Shown: positions 8,193 through 17,737, numbered from the stretch's first letter. The stretch: DNA of 56,925 nt from JAUVKA01 sp964465145 (GCA_964465145.1 CAYXJR010000016.1:1-56925), one strand, 5' to 3'. Notes: generated by a model from the letters alone, not told the origin. Numbers and translations are program-made.

Positions 8193-8438
8193 TCATTTGG
8201 ACTTAACTATATTCCAAATGAAATCCCTCCCTTTAGCTGATTTGAGTTGCTTTTCCCTTTTATAAGCCTCGGGTTTAGAGTTATAAGTTTCAGAATATAT
8301 TATTTTCCATGGCCTGAACTTTGCCGTCCAGCCCTTTGGTAGATTGTTGTGGGCAAATAATCTCTTTTCTATATCAGAGGTTACACCGATATAGATTTTT
8401 CCATGGTTTTCGGAATAAAGTGCGTGAACAGTAAACAT
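8193..8438 (-). CDS. Small GIY-YIG nuclease-domain protein
   Basis: This 81-residue protein consists of a single GIY-YIG domain. The first motif is degenerate (VHALYS), the second is IYIGVT, followed by the conserved Arg in EKRLFAHN and a Glu in REKQLK. It belongs to the short stand-alone GIY-YIG (UPF0213/YhbQ-like) proteins that are often multicopy and found next to tRNA genes in Bacteroidota. The start at 8438 (MFTVHALYS) is chosen because a longer open frame would run back through the terminator and tRNA gene. The cellular role is not established, and the changed first motif leaves activity uncertain. Confidence 0.8.
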   Translation of the reverse strand: MFTVHALYSENHGKIYIGVTSDIEKRLFAHNNLPKGWTAKFRPWKIIYSETYNSKPEAYKREKQLKSAKGRDFIWNIVKSK

Positions 8439-8450
8439 GTGATTAGCAAT

Positions 8451-8477
8451 AAAAAAAAGCCAGAAAAATTCTGGCTT
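8451..8477 (-). terminator. Terminator of the initiator tRNA gene
   Basis: On the minus strand the stem GCCAGAA/TTCTGGC (8459-8465 with 8469-8475, 3-base loop) is followed by eight T. It begins about 6 bases after the tRNA 3' end. It also lies just before the GIY-YIG start at 8438, so that gene is probably expressed by readthrough. Confidence 0.85.
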
Positions 8478-8482
8478 CCTTG

Positions 8483-8555
<73 letters not shown>

Positions 8556-8563
8556 ATGTGCGG

Positions 8564-8571
8564 CAAAGGTA
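8564..8571 (-). promoter_or_regulatory. -7 promoter box of the initiator tRNA gene
   Basis: TACCTTTG on the minus strand matches TAnnTTTG and ends 8 bases before the first base of the tRNA, which is right for a stable-RNA promoter. A TTTG further upstream (8598-8601) is spaced too far for a standard -33 box. Confidence 0.6.
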
Positions 8572-8601
8572 ATAAAAAATACTGATTCCTTCTAGAGCAA
8601 A

Positions 8602-9300
8602 TTATAATATCCACATAGGGACCGAAACGGTAATTGTCTGGCCATCCTGGATTTGGATCTCAGTAAGAGACGGACTACCCAATCCTCCTGTGCCATACCA
8701 TCCCACAAAATCTCCCACTGACCTATAGCCATTATTGTCATTGTCCTTCCATATACCAAGGTAATAATTGCCCGGGTTAAGATCCGGAAGAGTAAAAGAA
8801 ACTCTGGACCCGGACCCGGTAACCTCTCCTGATTTTATCGGCTGTTGGTTTAACCATTTATCATAAGAGGTAAATATATTTACCGTAGAATTAGAAAGAT
8901 CACCGGTTGTTCCTTCCGGAAAGCTTGCTGTTCCTGCGATCTTGGTTGGCGATTGGGAAACTGTTATGTACCCCTTTCCATGAGCGGTTCCACCATTTCC
9001 ATCAGTTACTGTAACCGATAATTCATATGAACCTGGAATCGCAGGTGAAGTCCACTGAACAGAAGGGCCTGTCCCGGTTATTGCACCCCCATTGATAGTA
9101 TATGCATAAGAAAGAATATCATTGTCAAGATCTGAAGCTGAGACCATTACAGAGGCCACGGAATTTACATTAACAACATCCGGTGTGATAACTACCGATG
9201 AAACAACAGGAGGAATATTGGCTTTTCTGCACCCATTTACTAGGAAAAGAAACAGTACGAGCAAAATCCAAATGGCATAGATTCGTAGAGTTTTTTTCAT
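8602..9300 (-). CDS. Lipoprotein with PKD/Ig-like domain
   Basis: The 232-residue product has a hydrophobic signal segment and a lipobox ending at Cys (LFLVNGCRK, about residue 24). Residues 30-115 look like a PKD/Ig-like beta-sandwich (VSASDLDNDILSYAY, GSYELSVTVTDGNGGTAHG). Residues 118-232 form a second beta domain of the prealbumin/carboxypeptidase-regulatory type (TASFPEGTTGDLSN, LNPGNYYLGIWKDND). There are no catalytic motifs, so it probably binds or scaffolds at the cell surface (inference). It is a single gene transcribed toward the tRNA. Confidence 0.75.
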   Translation of the reverse strand: MKKTLRIYAIWILLVLFLFLVNGCRKANIPPVVSSVVITPDVVNVNSVASVMVSASDLDNDILSYAYTINGGAITGTGPSVQWTSPAIPGSYELSVTVTDGNGGTAHGKGYITVSQSPTKIAGTASFPEGTTGDLSNSTVNIFTSYDKWLNQQPIKSGEVTGSGSRVSFTLPDLNPGNYYLGIWKDNDNNGYRSVGDFVGWYGTGGLGSPSLTEIQIQDGQTITVSVPMWIL

Positions 9301-9557
9301 AGCATAAGTTGCATATTGTTAGCTAAACACATAAAAAGATGAAAAATCGCAAATAAAGAATCACTGTATCCAAATTTAAAAAGAAAGTTAAGAATAAGCT
9401 TATTATTATGCAAAGATCGTGATAGGAGATAAACACTATGTTTCTTCATTCATAAAGCTCTGAGGGTAATAAGTTTGTATACGCTGGCAAACTTTCGATA
9501 ATTTCCTTTAATCTTAATCCCACAAGGCCTATCTTTGCCTGTTCTTGAAATTGGGTT
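9301..9557. other. Divergent intergenic region
   Basis: This is the spacer between the PKD-like lipoprotein (minus) and the M23 peptidase (plus). It is AT-rich and holds no gene. The only clear signal is the -7 box at 9530-9537. Confidence 0.5.
9530..9537 (+). promoter_or_regulatory. Candidate -7 box of the M23 peptidase/dxr/rseP cluster
   Basis: TATCTTTG matches TAnnTTTG and lies 20 bases before the ATG at 9558. The -33 position carries only a weak match (TTTA at 9507-9510, 19-base spacing). Confidence 0.5.
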
Positions 9558-10424
9558 ATGCTAGGGAGAAAGAAAGGTTTGTATACGAAACTCCGTAATA
9601 AGTACCGCTTGGTTATCCAGCGTGATACAACTTATGAGGAGGTCTGGTTTATGAGGCTGTCAAGGCTGAATGTGCTGACCGTTATTTCCAGCTCAATCCT
9701 CCTGGTTACAATAATAGTAGTGGCCTTGATTGTCTATACCCCAATCAAGGAACTTATACCCGGGTACCCCAGTGGTGAAATGACAAGGGATATTCGCCTG
9801 AATGCCCTAAAATTAGACTCCCTTGAATACCAGTTATTCCTGAAGGATCAATTCATTGGAAATATTTCATCTATTATTAGAGGAGAGGAACCAATGGATT
9901 ATGACATGTCTGAATCGGAGGTTCTGGTGAGTCCACATAATATAGAAGATTATCATTCCCGTGAGGATTCGATACTTAGGGAAGAAGTGGAAGAACAACA
10001 ACGCTATAGTTTATCCCTTTTTGATCCCGTTGATAAAGCGAAAAGCCTAAGTGAACTTTTCTTTTTTGCTCCGGTCAAAGGACTGATTATTAGCAAATTT
10101 AATGCTGAACTGAAACACTTTGGAATTGATCTTGTCCCAACGGATGACCAATGGGTAAAGGCTACACTGGATGGAACGGTTGTGTTGGCCGACTATACTG
10201 CTGAAACAGGTTATGTGATTCAGGTGCTCCACTCCAATGACTTGATTTCCATTTACAAGCATAATCAAGAGTTAGTTAAGAAGACTGGGGATTTTGTGCG
10301 AGCAGGAGAGGCTATTGCTATTGCAGGAAATTCCGGAGAGATTACAACTGGCCCTCATCTTCACTTTGAGCTTTGGTATAAAGGAAAACCGATAAACCCT
10401 GAAGAATATATTATTTTCAAATAG
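9558..10424 (+). CDS. Membrane-anchored M23 (LytM-type) peptidoglycan endopeptidase
   Basis: A 288-residue cell-wall hydrolase of the LytM/M23 family, expected to cut peptide cross-links in the periplasm. Residues 1-36 are basic and cytoplasmic, 38-62 form one transmembrane helix, and 85-165 are a charged linker. The LytM domain spans about 168-288. The zinc motif HxxxD is present as HFGID (His 187, Asp 191), and HxH is present as PHLHFE (His 267, 269), so the enzyme looks competent. Such proteins can also serve as activators of other hydrolases. It is first in a plus-strand run with dxr and rseP, 21 bases before dxr, a common Bacteroidota order. Confidence 0.88.
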   Translation: MLGRKKGLYTKLRNKYRLVIQRDTTYEEVWFMRLSRLNVLTVISSSILLVTIIVVALIVYTPIKELIPGYPSGEMTRDIRLNALKLDSLEYQLFLKDQFIGNISSIIRGEEPMDYDMSESEVLVSPHNIEDYHSREDSILREEVEEQQRYSLSLFDPVDKAKSLSELFFFAPVKGLIISKFNAELKHFGIDLVPTDDQWVKATLDGTVVLADYTAETGYVIQVLHSNDLISIYKHNQELVKKTGDFVRAGEAIAIAGNSGEITTGPHLHFELWYKGKPINPEEYIIFK

Positions 10425-10445
10425 GCATTTGTTGCATTTATATTG

Positions 10446-11597
10446 ATGGAAAAGAAAAGGATTGCTGTCTTAGGATCAACGGGGTCTATTGGAACACAGG
10501 CATTGGATGTAATCTCCAGGCATTCTGATTTGTTTGAGGTGGAAGTCCTCACCGCCCACAATCAGCACAAACTTCTTGTTGAACAATCATTGAAATATAG
10601 GCCGAATACGGTCGTTATCAGCAATGAGGAGCATTATCAAATTGTTAATGAAGCCCTGGCCCCGCATGGGATAAAGGTCTTTGCTGGCTCGGATGCCTTG
10701 GACCAGGTGGTTCAAATGGAAAGTATTGATATGGTCCTGGCTGCCATGGTAGGGTTTGCAGGCTTATCATCAGTAATTAAATCTATTGAGGCAGGAAAGC
10801 CAGTTGCTCTGGCCAATAAGGAAACTCTGGTGGTAGCCGGGCAGCTGGTAACCAAACTTGCTCTTGAGAAACGTACCCCTATTATTCCTGTTGATTCAGA
10901 GCATTCAGCCATTTTCCAGTGCCTGATTGGCGAACATAACAATCCAATTGAAAAGATATATTTAACGGCTTCAGGAGGGCCTTTCCGGGAATTTTCCTAT
11001 CAACAGATAAGTGAAGTGAGCCTGGCTCAGGCTTTGAAGCACCCAAACTGGGATATGGGGGCTAAAATTACTATAGATTCGGCCAGCATGATGAATAAAG
11101 GCCTCGAGGCTATTGAAGCCAAATGGTTATTTGGCCTGAAGCCAGAACAGATTGATGTGATCATTCATCCCCAATCCATCATCCATAGTATTGTGCAGTT
11201 TCAGGACGGATCAATGAAAGCACAAATGGGATTACCAGATATGCGCTTGCCCATTCAATATGCACTGGGATATCCACAACGTCTGCCATCCCAGGAAACC
11301 CGTTTTAATTTCACAGATTACCCTGAGCTGAATTTTGAAAAACCTGATATGATTAGATTTCCGAACCTTAGGATCGCCTTTGAGGTAATGGAAAAAGGCG
11401 GCAACATGCCTTGCATTATGAATGCCGCAAATGAAATTGCTGTTGAAGCATTTCTCCTGGGCAAGATTGGATTTCCTGAAATGACCAGGGTTATTGAAAA
11501 AACCCTTGAGAAAGCAACTTTTTTGCCCGAAGCGGGTTATGATGAATATGTAAAATCCGACCGGGAGTCACGTGAGATTGCCCGGATGTTAATTTAA
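10446..11597 (+). CDS. dxr: 1-deoxy-D-xylulose 5-phosphate reductoisomerase
   Basis: This enzyme catalyses the NADPH-dependent rearrangement and reduction of DXP to 2-C-methyl-D-erythritol 4-phosphate, the committed step of the MEP isoprenoid pathway. Visible features are the nucleotide-binding GSTGSIGTQALDVI at the N-terminus, the metal-binding VDSEHSAIFQ, the flexible-loop region ASGGPFRE, and KITIDSASMMNKGLEAIEA carrying Ser, Asn, Lys and the last metal Glu. Its 383 residues are the normal length. The ATG at 10446 is chosen over the overlapping TTG at 10443. It lies between the M23 peptidase and rseP, probably co-transcribed. Confidence 0.97.
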   Translation: MEKKRIAVLGSTGSIGTQALDVISRHSDLFEVEVLTAHNQHKLLVEQSLKYRPNTVVISNEEHYQIVNEALAPHGIKVFAGSDALDQVVQMESIDMVLAAMVGFAGLSSVIKSIEAGKPVALANKETLVVAGQLVTKLALEKRTPIIPVDSEHSAIFQCLIGEHNNPIEKIYLTASGGPFREFSYQQISEVSLAQALKHPNWDMGAKITIDSASMMNKGLEAIEAKWLFGLKPEQIDVIIHPQSIIHSIVQFQDGSMKAQMGLPDMRLPIQYALGYPQRLPSQETRFNFTDYPELNFEKPDMIRFPNLRIAFEVMEKGGNMPCIMNAANEIAVEAFLLGKIGFPEMTRVIEKTLEKATFLPEAGYDEYVKSDRESREIARMLI

Positions 11598-11612
11598 TTT
11601 ATTTGACTAAAT

Positions 11613-12944
11613 ATGTCCATTCTTTTTACCGTTTTAATAAAGGCTGCACAGCTGTTATTAAGTTTGTCCATTTTGGTGATTATTCATGAATTTGGCCATT
11701 TCACCTTTGCCAAGTTATTTAAAACCAGGGTGGAAAAGTTTTATCTTTTCTTCAATCCATGGTTTTCCCTTTTTAAGTTCAAAAGGGGGGAAACAGAATA
11801 TGGCTTGGGATGGCTGCCCCTTGGCGGCTATGTGAAAATCTCCGGCATGATCGATGAATCAATGGATAAGGAACAATTAAGTAAGGAACCTCAACCCTGG
11901 GAATTCCGCTCAAAACCATCCGGTCACAGATTACTTATCATGCTCGGCGGTGTGCTCTTTAATGCCCTTTTTGCATTCCTGATCTATTCTATGATCCTGT
12001 TTGCATGGGGAGAATCCTATCTCCCAACACAGAATGCCAGGTATGGAATTATCTGTGATTCCCTTGCCCTGGAAATCGGGCTGCAGCATGGCGACAAGAT
12101 CATTACTGTTGATGGACAGACTATAGAAAATTTTAGTGATATCGCTCCAGCATTGCTATACGATGGAGCTAAATCAATACAGATCGACCGAAATCGCCAG
12201 TCACTGAATATTCCTGTTCCAGGGGATTTTATTAGTCGATTTATAGAAGCGAAAAGCTTTATCTATATAGCTTATCCCTTTATTGCTGATGATTTCCCTA
12301 AAGATTCCTATGCTAAAAGTATGGGTGTCCAAATTGACGATAATATCATAGGAATAAATGGAAAGGATATACCATATTTCGGTCTCCTGGTGCGAGAATT
12401 CCAAAATCATATCGGTGAAACAATCACTCTCACTGTTTTGAGAGGAGGACAGCATGTTGAGCTAGAAATGGTGGTTCCTGAAACTGGGAAAATAGGTGTT
12501 TTCCCAAAACCCCCTGATTACTTCCTTGAGTTCAATGATATAAAGTATGGATTTTTTGAAGCTATTCCGGCTGGAGTTATTAAGGGTGTTGGGATGATCA
12601 AGTCGTACCTTAAGGATATGAAATTAGTTTTTACACCTTCAACAAAGGCTTACAAAAGCCTGGGTGGCTTCATTGCCATTGGTAATATTTTTCCCGGGGT
12701 ATGGGACTGGCACAGCTTCTGGCTAATGACGGCTTTTCTCTCAATTATGCTTGGCGTCCTGAATCTTTTACCCATTCCGGCTCTTGATGGGGGCCATGTG
12801 TTGTTTCTAATTATTGAAATGATAACAGGCAGGAAGCCCGGCGATAAATTTATGGAATATGCCCAGATAGTTGGAATGCTCCTGTTGCTGGCCCTTGTCC
12901 TATATGCCAATGGAAACGATATAATTAAACTCTTTACTAAATAG
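11613..12944 (+). CDS. rseP: RseP-type site-2 intramembrane zinc metalloprotease
   Basis: A 443-residue polytopic inner-membrane protease that cuts substrates such as anti-sigma factors or leftover signal peptides within the membrane. The zinc motif HEFGH is at residues 25-29 in the first transmembrane helix. Two PDZ-like regions occupy roughly 125-310 (LQHGDKIITVDGQ, QIDDNIIGINGKD). The second catalytic motif, NLLPIPALDGGHV, lies near 385-397 in a late helix and supplies the Asp ligand. A further helix closes the protein. It follows dxr by 15 bases. The physiological substrate cannot be inferred here. Confidence 0.95.
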   Translation: MSILFTVLIKAAQLLLSLSILVIIHEFGHFTFAKLFKTRVEKFYLFFNPWFSLFKFKRGETEYGLGWLPLGGYVKISGMIDESMDKEQLSKEPQPWEFRSKPSGHRLLIMLGGVLFNALFAFLIYSMILFAWGESYLPTQNARYGIICDSLALEIGLQHGDKIITVDGQTIENFSDIAPALLYDGAKSIQIDRNRQSLNIPVPGDFISRFIEAKSFIYIAYPFIADDFPKDSYAKSMGVQIDDNIIGINGKDIPYFGLLVREFQNHIGETITLTVLRGGQHVELEMVVPETGKIGVFPKPPDYFLEFNDIKYGFFEAIPAGVIKGVGMIKSYLKDMKLVFTPSTKAYKSLGGFIAIGNIFPGVWDWHSFWLMTAFLSIMLGVLNLLPIPALDGGHVLFLIIEMITGRKPGDKFMEYAQIVGMLLLLALVLYANGNDIIKLFTK

Positions 12945-13018
12945 ATATAACAATCTTAAGTTCTTTTCGTATTTTTATTGACGTCCCCTCGTTTGTAAAA
13001 CCAGAAAATCTAATTGCT

Positions 13019-14029
13019 ATGTTAAAGAAAATTATGAGATTTATTCTTGTATTGCTTATCCTGGGTGGGACATTTTCCTGCGGTAAAAAGAACAACATAA
13101 ACCTGATGCCGCCAATCTCCGGGAGAGCCGGCGAAGTGGTATTGGTAATGTCCGATGATCTGTATGATGGCCGTGTTGGTGATAGTATAGTCAAAATTCT
13201 TACCAAAGAAGAGATTGCCTTACCGCAATCTGGTATGGAAGGGGCGGAGCCAATTTTTGATTTGGTGCAGATACCTCCCGATGCTTTTAATAATATATTT
13301 AAGTCCCATAGAAACATTATCATCACAAAAATCAATCCTGAATTGTCGGAGGCTGTTATCAGGGTTGAGAAAAATTACTGGGCATTTCAACAGGTGCTGA
13401 TTAGGCTTGAAGCTCCTTCAAAAGAGGCATTTATTGAATTAATTGACAATAAGGATGATTTTATTGTCGAAACCATCAGGGAGGCTGAGATTGACAGGCA
13501 GGTATACCTTAACCGGAAATTTGAGAACTCCGAATTGCACAGGAGTCTTCTTGAAAATCATAAAATCATAACATATTTTCCCAAAGGTTATGAGGCCCGC
13601 GTTGATACGGGAAATTTTGCATGGATTCAGCATGACCCTCAGGAAATTATCCAGGGTATTTTAATCTGGGAATACCCCTATGTGGATGAGGATCAGGTCA
13701 GTTATAGCAAACTGATTTCCAAGCAGGATCAAATGCTTAAACCACGAGTTCCAGGAGAAATTGCAGGTTCCTATATGGCGATATATTTAGATGCACCCTT
13801 ATATAGCAAAACCTTTACCCATGAGGGAAATTTTGTCAGGGAGATAAAAGGACTGTGGGAAATGGAAGGTGGCTTTATGGGAGGACCATTTGTATCATGG
13901 ACCCTGGTGGATGAAAAACGAGACAGGCTGGTTACCCTGTTCGGCTTTGTTTTTGCTCCAAAATACGAAAAGCGAAACCATATCAGGAAAATAGAAAGTC
14001 TGCTCAGGACTGTAGATTTTCCCGACTAA
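13019..14029 (+). CDS. DUF4837-family lipoprotein
   Basis: This 336-residue lipoprotein has a signal peptide and lipobox (LGGTFSCGKK, Cys near 21). The remainder matches my recollection of the DUF4837 family of Bacteroidota: an early GRAGEVVLVM block, a central ENHKIITYFPKGYEA block, and a late SWTLVDEKRDRLVTLFGFVFAPKYEKRN segment. The biochemical role is unknown. It lies 74 bases after rseP and overlaps the convergent mqnC gene by 4 bases at the stop codons. Confidence 0.8.
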   Translation: MLKKIMRFILVLLILGGTFSCGKKNNINLMPPISGRAGEVVLVMSDDLYDGRVGDSIVKILTKEEIALPQSGMEGAEPIFDLVQIPPDAFNNIFKSHRNIIITKINPELSEAVIRVEKNYWAFQQVLIRLEAPSKEAFIELIDNKDDFIVETIREAEIDRQVYLNRKFENSELHRSLLENHKIITYFPKGYEARVDTGNFAWIQHDPQEIIQGILIWEYPYVDEDQVSYSKLISKQDQMLKPRVPGEIAGSYMAIYLDAPLYSKTFTHEGNFVREIKGLWEMEGGFMGGPFVSWTLVDEKRDRLVTLFGFVFAPKYEKRNHIRKIESLLRTVDFPD

Positions 14030-15117
14030 TTAATTTTTTCAAACAACTGATTTCGCTGGTAGGGTTCAAATCCTGCTTCGCGAATAGCTTTTTGAATCCC
14101 GTCAGCATCCATTTTCGTTTTGGCCCCTGCAGCTGAAACAACGTTTTCTTCTATCATGATGGATCCAAAATCATCCGCACCAGAATGAAGACAAATTTGT
14201 CCTGTTTCTTTACCTACGGTCAGCCATGAAGCCTGAATATGTTCTACATTGGGAAGCATCAGGCGTGAAATAGCGATCAGTCGCAGGTAAGACCTATTGT
14301 CAGCAGAAGCTTTTACTCCATCTCTATCTCTTAAAATAGTGCCCTTATCCATAAATGGCCAGGGTATAAAACTTAGAAAACCATAATGGCCTTCCGGTTT
14401 TTGATCCTGAACCTTACGAATTCGAATCAGGTGCTCAAGGCGGTCGGTCTGACTTTCCACATGACCGTACATCATGGTTGCTGAGGTTGGGAAATTAAGC
14501 AAATGGGCAATTCGCATAACCTCCAGCCAATCTTCTGCTGAACTTTTAGCAGGGGATATCCTATCCCTGATGCCCTGGACGAGTATCTCAGCACCTGCAC
14601 CAGGCAGCGAATCCATCCCTGACTCCCTGAGCGCAACCAACACTTCAGAAAAATTGGCTTTTTCCATTCTCGAAAGGTGAACGATTTCGGGCGGCCCTAA
14701 AGCATGAAGACGGATATCCGGAAATTCTTGTTTGAGCTGCCTGAAAAGATTCGTGTAGAAATCCAAACCCAACTTTGGATGCAGACCCCCCTGTAAGAGT
14801 AACTGCTTCCCTCCTAAGGAATATAATTCATTGATCTTAGTCCTGTATTCATCAATGGTAGTGATATAAGCATCTTCATCAGCAGATTTTCGGCAGAAAT
14901 TGCAAAACTTGCAGAAAGAAAGACAAATATTAGTGATATTGATGTTTCGATCAATTATCCAGCCCACTTCCTTACCCGGATGTAGCTTTTTCCTCAGCTG
15001 GTGAGCTGAATGGAAAAGTAAAGCATCAGGCGCGTTAAGATATAAAGCGATACCTTCTTCAATATCAAGGAACTCTCCCGCAATGGCTCTCTCCAAAAGT
15101 TCTTCAAAATGCTTCAT
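14026..15117 (-). CDS. mqnC: Cyclic dehypoxanthine futalosine synthase (radical SAM)
   Basis: This enzyme converts dehypoxanthinyl futalosine to its cyclic form in the futalosine route to menaquinone. The radical-SAM cluster motif CxxxCxxC is seen as CLSFCKFC (Cys 65, 69, 72). Supporting blocks are LLQGGLHPKLGLDFY, DSLPGAGAEIL with GIRDRISPAK, and FPTSATMMYGHVE, which fit MqnC better than MqnE or CofH. Its 363 residues are the normal length. It points to anaerobic or microaerobic respiration on menaquinone. It is the only minus-strand gene in this block. Confidence 0.92.
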   Translation of the reverse strand: MKHFEELLERAIAGEFLDIEEGIALYLNAPDALLFHSAHQLRKKLHPGKEVGWIIDRNINITNICLSFCKFCNFCRKSADEDAYITTIDEYRTKINELYSLGGKQLLLQGGLHPKLGLDFYTNLFRQLKQEFPDIRLHALGPPEIVHLSRMEKANFSEVLVALRESGMDSLPGAGAEILVQGIRDRISPAKSSAEDWLEVMRIAHLLNFPTSATMMYGHVESQTDRLEHLIRIRKVQDQKPEGHYGFLSFIPWPFMDKGTILRDRDGVKASADNRSYLRLIAISRLMLPNVEHIQASWLTVGKETGQICLHSGADDFGSIMIEENVVSAAGAKTKMDADGIQKAIREAGFEPYQRNQLFEKIN

Positions 15118-15219
15118 GCCTGTTCTGAATAAATCCTGCGAAGTTAGTCGATTTCAACCCGCTACCCACAGTATTGGGGTAGAATTTATTATTTTTACCA
15201 GCTAAATCCAAAAAATTGA
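15118..15219. other. Divergent spacer between mqnC and the aminopeptidase
   Basis: It holds near-consensus -7 boxes for each side: TATTTTTA on plus near 15189, and TAACTTCG on minus at 15139-15146. There is a 6-bp inverted repeat CTACCC/GGGTAG at 15162-15167 and 15177-15182. All are weak on their own. Confidence 0.3.
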
Positions 15220-16656
15220 ATGATGGACATTTACCGACTGGATAGACGCAGAACGGAAACCACATGTGCCTTTTTGGTGGGAAAAGGATCAGACCTTTCA
15301 AACCTCGGACTGACTGAGGAGGAAATTGCATATTTGAAACGGGCCCTTGAAGAAAAACAAAGGCTGATTTTTATCAACAGGTTGACCTTTTGGCTGGGTT
15401 TTTTGTATCCCGATACGGAAAAAAAAGGCACAGTCTTGCAGGAGTCGTACCGACTTGATGGGGCTGAAATCCAGCAATGGGCGAATAAGAATAAAATTAA
15501 GGTGCTTCAATTGGAAGATAGGTCTGGTAATGCGGTCCGGCTATCAGCTGTGGGAGAAGGAATTGCACTTAGTAATTACCAATTCCTGAAATATTTTTCC
15601 GAGGCATCAAAAAAACAACATAGCCTGGCCGAACTTAGTATTGTCTGTTCTTCCAGCGAGATTATTTCCGAGTTAAGTACAATGGTCCAGTCAATATATT
15701 TCACCCGCGACCTTGTCAATGAGCCGGTTTCCGCACTTACTGCTTCACAGTTTGCCGAAGAAATAGCAGCCCTGGCAGAAAAGACAGGTTTTCAGGTGGA
15801 GATCCTGGATAAACCAAAGATTGAAGCCCTCAAAATGGGCGGCCTTCTGGCCGTGAATAAAGGTAGCATTGATCCGCCCCGGTTTTGTATAATTAGTCAT
15901 GAACCAGAGCATGCAGTGAATGAGAAAGCACTTGTCCTGGTTGGTAAGGGTATAGTATATGATACCGGAGGCTTGAGCCTGAAACTAACGCCTAATAGCA
16001 TGGACTATATGAAATCTGATATGGCTGGTGCAGCGGCAGTGGTTGGAGTAATATATGCACTTTCCAGATTAAACTGGCCTGTCAGGGTAATAGGTTTGAT
16101 ACCAGCTACTGATAATCGGCCTGATGGAAATGCTTATGCACCTGGCGACATTATTAAAATGCACAGCGGTTTGTTTGTTGAAGTGATGAATACAGATGCT
16201 GAGGGTCGGATGATTCTTGCTGATGCACTAAGCTATGCAAAAAAATATGATCCGGATCTGGTTATTGATCTGGCTACCCTTACAGGATCTGCCGCAGCAG
16301 CAGTCGGCACCATTGGAACGGTTGCTATGGGGAATGCAGGGAAGCAAATTTTCGACTATTTATTTGAGGCTGGCGAATCTTCCTATGAACGGGTGGTTCA
16401 ATTTCCCCTATGGGAAGAATATGGGAAAATGCTGGAATCGGAAAATGCGGATCTTAAAAATATTGGTGGACGGGAAGCCGGGGCAATCACAGCCGGTAAG
16501 TTCCTGGAACGATTTACCTCTTATCCCTGGATCCATCTTGATATTGCCGGCCCCTCGTTTCTTCATTCTGTAGATGGCTACAGAACTGTAGGAGGTACCG
16601 GAACAGGAGTAAGGTTGTTACTCGAATTCATACGTAGGAATTATTTGTCAAAATAA
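15220..16656 (+). CDS. Leucyl aminopeptidase family (M17) protease
   Basis: A 478-residue cytosolic two-metal aminopeptidase that releases N-terminal residues from peptides. The C-terminal catalytic half (from about residue 180) is well conserved: VGKGIVYDTGGLSLK supplies the Lys and Asp metal ligands, MKSDMAGAAAVVG the next Asp, and NTDAEGRMILADAL, the family signature, the Asp-Glu pair. The last part, HLDIAGPSFL with GGTGTGVRLL, is also typical. The first 170 residues form the variable N-terminal domain. The start may be either of two adjacent ATGs at 15220 and 15223. It precedes pdxA by 16 bases. Confidence 0.92.
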   Translation: MMDIYRLDRRRTETTCAFLVGKGSDLSNLGLTEEEIAYLKRALEEKQRLIFINRLTFWLGFLYPDTEKKGTVLQESYRLDGAEIQQWANKNKIKVLQLEDRSGNAVRLSAVGEGIALSNYQFLKYFSEASKKQHSLAELSIVCSSSEIISELSTMVQSIYFTRDLVNEPVSALTASQFAEEIAALAEKTGFQVEILDKPKIEALKMGGLLAVNKGSIDPPRFCIISHEPEHAVNEKALVLVGKGIVYDTGGLSLKLTPNSMDYMKSDMAGAAAVVGVIYALSRLNWPVRVIGLIPATDNRPDGNAYAPGDIIKMHSGLFVEVMNTDAEGRMILADALSYAKKYDPDLVIDLATLTGSAAAAVGTIGTVAMGNAGKQIFDYLFEAGESSYERVVQFPLWEEYGKMLESENADLKNIGGREAGAITAGKFLERFTSYPWIHLDIAGPSFLHSVDGYRTVGGTGTGVRLLLEFIRRNYLSK

Positions 16657-16672
16657 ATTACCTCATAAAACC

Positions 16673-17728
16673 ATGGAAAACTTGATACGTGTTGGGATAA
16701 CGCATGGAGACATCAACGGGATTGGATATGAAATCATTATAAAAACCCTTCTTGATGCACGCCTTATGGAGGTTTGCACGCCAATTGTATATGGCTCTTC
16801 CAAAGTATTGGCCTACCATAGAAAAGCTCTGAATATTGACAACTTTTCATTAAACACCATCCTGGAAGCCAAGGAGGCTAATCCAAAACGGGCCAGTATT
16901 ATAAATTGTGTGGATGATTCAATTCGAGTTGAATTGGGGAAACCAACAAAAATGGCAGGCGAGGCAGCATATATGGCACTTGAGAAATCTGTTCAGGATT
17001 TGATGGAGCATCAGATTGATGTTTTGGTAACGGCTCCGATCAATAAATTTACCATCCAACAGGAGGGTTTTGAATTTCCCGGCCACACCGAATACCTGCA
17101 GACAAAATTTGGAGAACCTGAAGCTTTAATGCTAATGGTGGGGCCGAACCTTAAGGTGGGTGTGGTAACAGGCCATATCCCCCTGGCGGATGTACCAGGC
17201 TCCCTGAACGTGGAACTAATAGTTAAAAAACTCCGGCTGATGAACAGAACATTGCAGTTGGATTTTAATATCCGAAAACCCAGGATCGCAGTTTTGGGCC
17301 TGAATCCACATATGGGAGATATGGGATTAATAGGAATGGAGGAGGTTGAGATTATTGGCCCCTCAATAAATCAGGCACGTGAGGAGGGGATACTCGCACT
17401 TGGCCCCTATTCAGCTGACGGCTTGTTCGGTAGTTCCTCTTTTGCACATTTTGATGCTGTGTTAGCTATGTATCATGATCAGGGCCTGGCCCCTTTTAAG
17501 GCCATAGCCTTCGATTCAGGTGTGAACTATACGGCAGGCCTTCCTATAATACGTACATCACCTGCCCATGGAACAGCTTATGAGATAGCAGGTTTAGGTA
17601 AAGCCAATCCGGAATCGATGCGCCAGGCAATTTACCTGGCCTGCGATGCATTTAAAATCCGGAAATCCAACAGGGAGTTACAAAGGAATTCTTTAGATTC
17701 TTCAGTGTCAGTTGAAGACAAAGTGTAA
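16673..17728 (+). CDS. pdxA: 4-hydroxythreonine-4-phosphate dehydrogenase
   Basis: This enzyme oxidises 4-phospho-hydroxy-L-threonine with NAD in the DXP-dependent pyridoxal phosphate pathway. The three metal-binding His motifs are present: FPGHTEYLQ, LNPHMGDMG and MYHDQGLAPFK. The late SPAHGTAYEIAG block is also seen. Its 351 residues are normal. It lies between the aminopeptidase and ruvA (9-base gap to ruvA), so the three are probably co-transcribed. Confidence 0.96.
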   Translation: MENLIRVGITHGDINGIGYEIIIKTLLDARLMEVCTPIVYGSSKVLAYHRKALNIDNFSLNTILEAKEANPKRASIINCVDDSIRVELGKPTKMAGEAAYMALEKSVQDLMEHQIDVLVTAPINKFTIQQEGFEFPGHTEYLQTKFGEPEALMLMVGPNLKVGVVTGHIPLADVPGSLNVELIVKKLRLMNRTLQLDFNIRKPRIAVLGLNPHMGDMGLIGMEEVEIIGPSINQAREEGILALGPYSADGLFGSSSFAHFDAVLAMYHDQGLAPFKAIAFDSGVNYTAGLPIIRTSPAHGTAYEIAGLGKANPESMRQAIYLACDAFKIRKSNRELQRNSLDSSVSVEDKV

Positions 17729-17737
17729 AAAAAAGAC

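Noticed and set aside
15162..15182. CTACCC/GGGTAG inverted repeat before the M17 aminopeptidase, similar in core to the one at 45645-45661
   Set aside because: Spacer lengths differ (9 versus 5) and the arms are short, so a shared operator is not supported.
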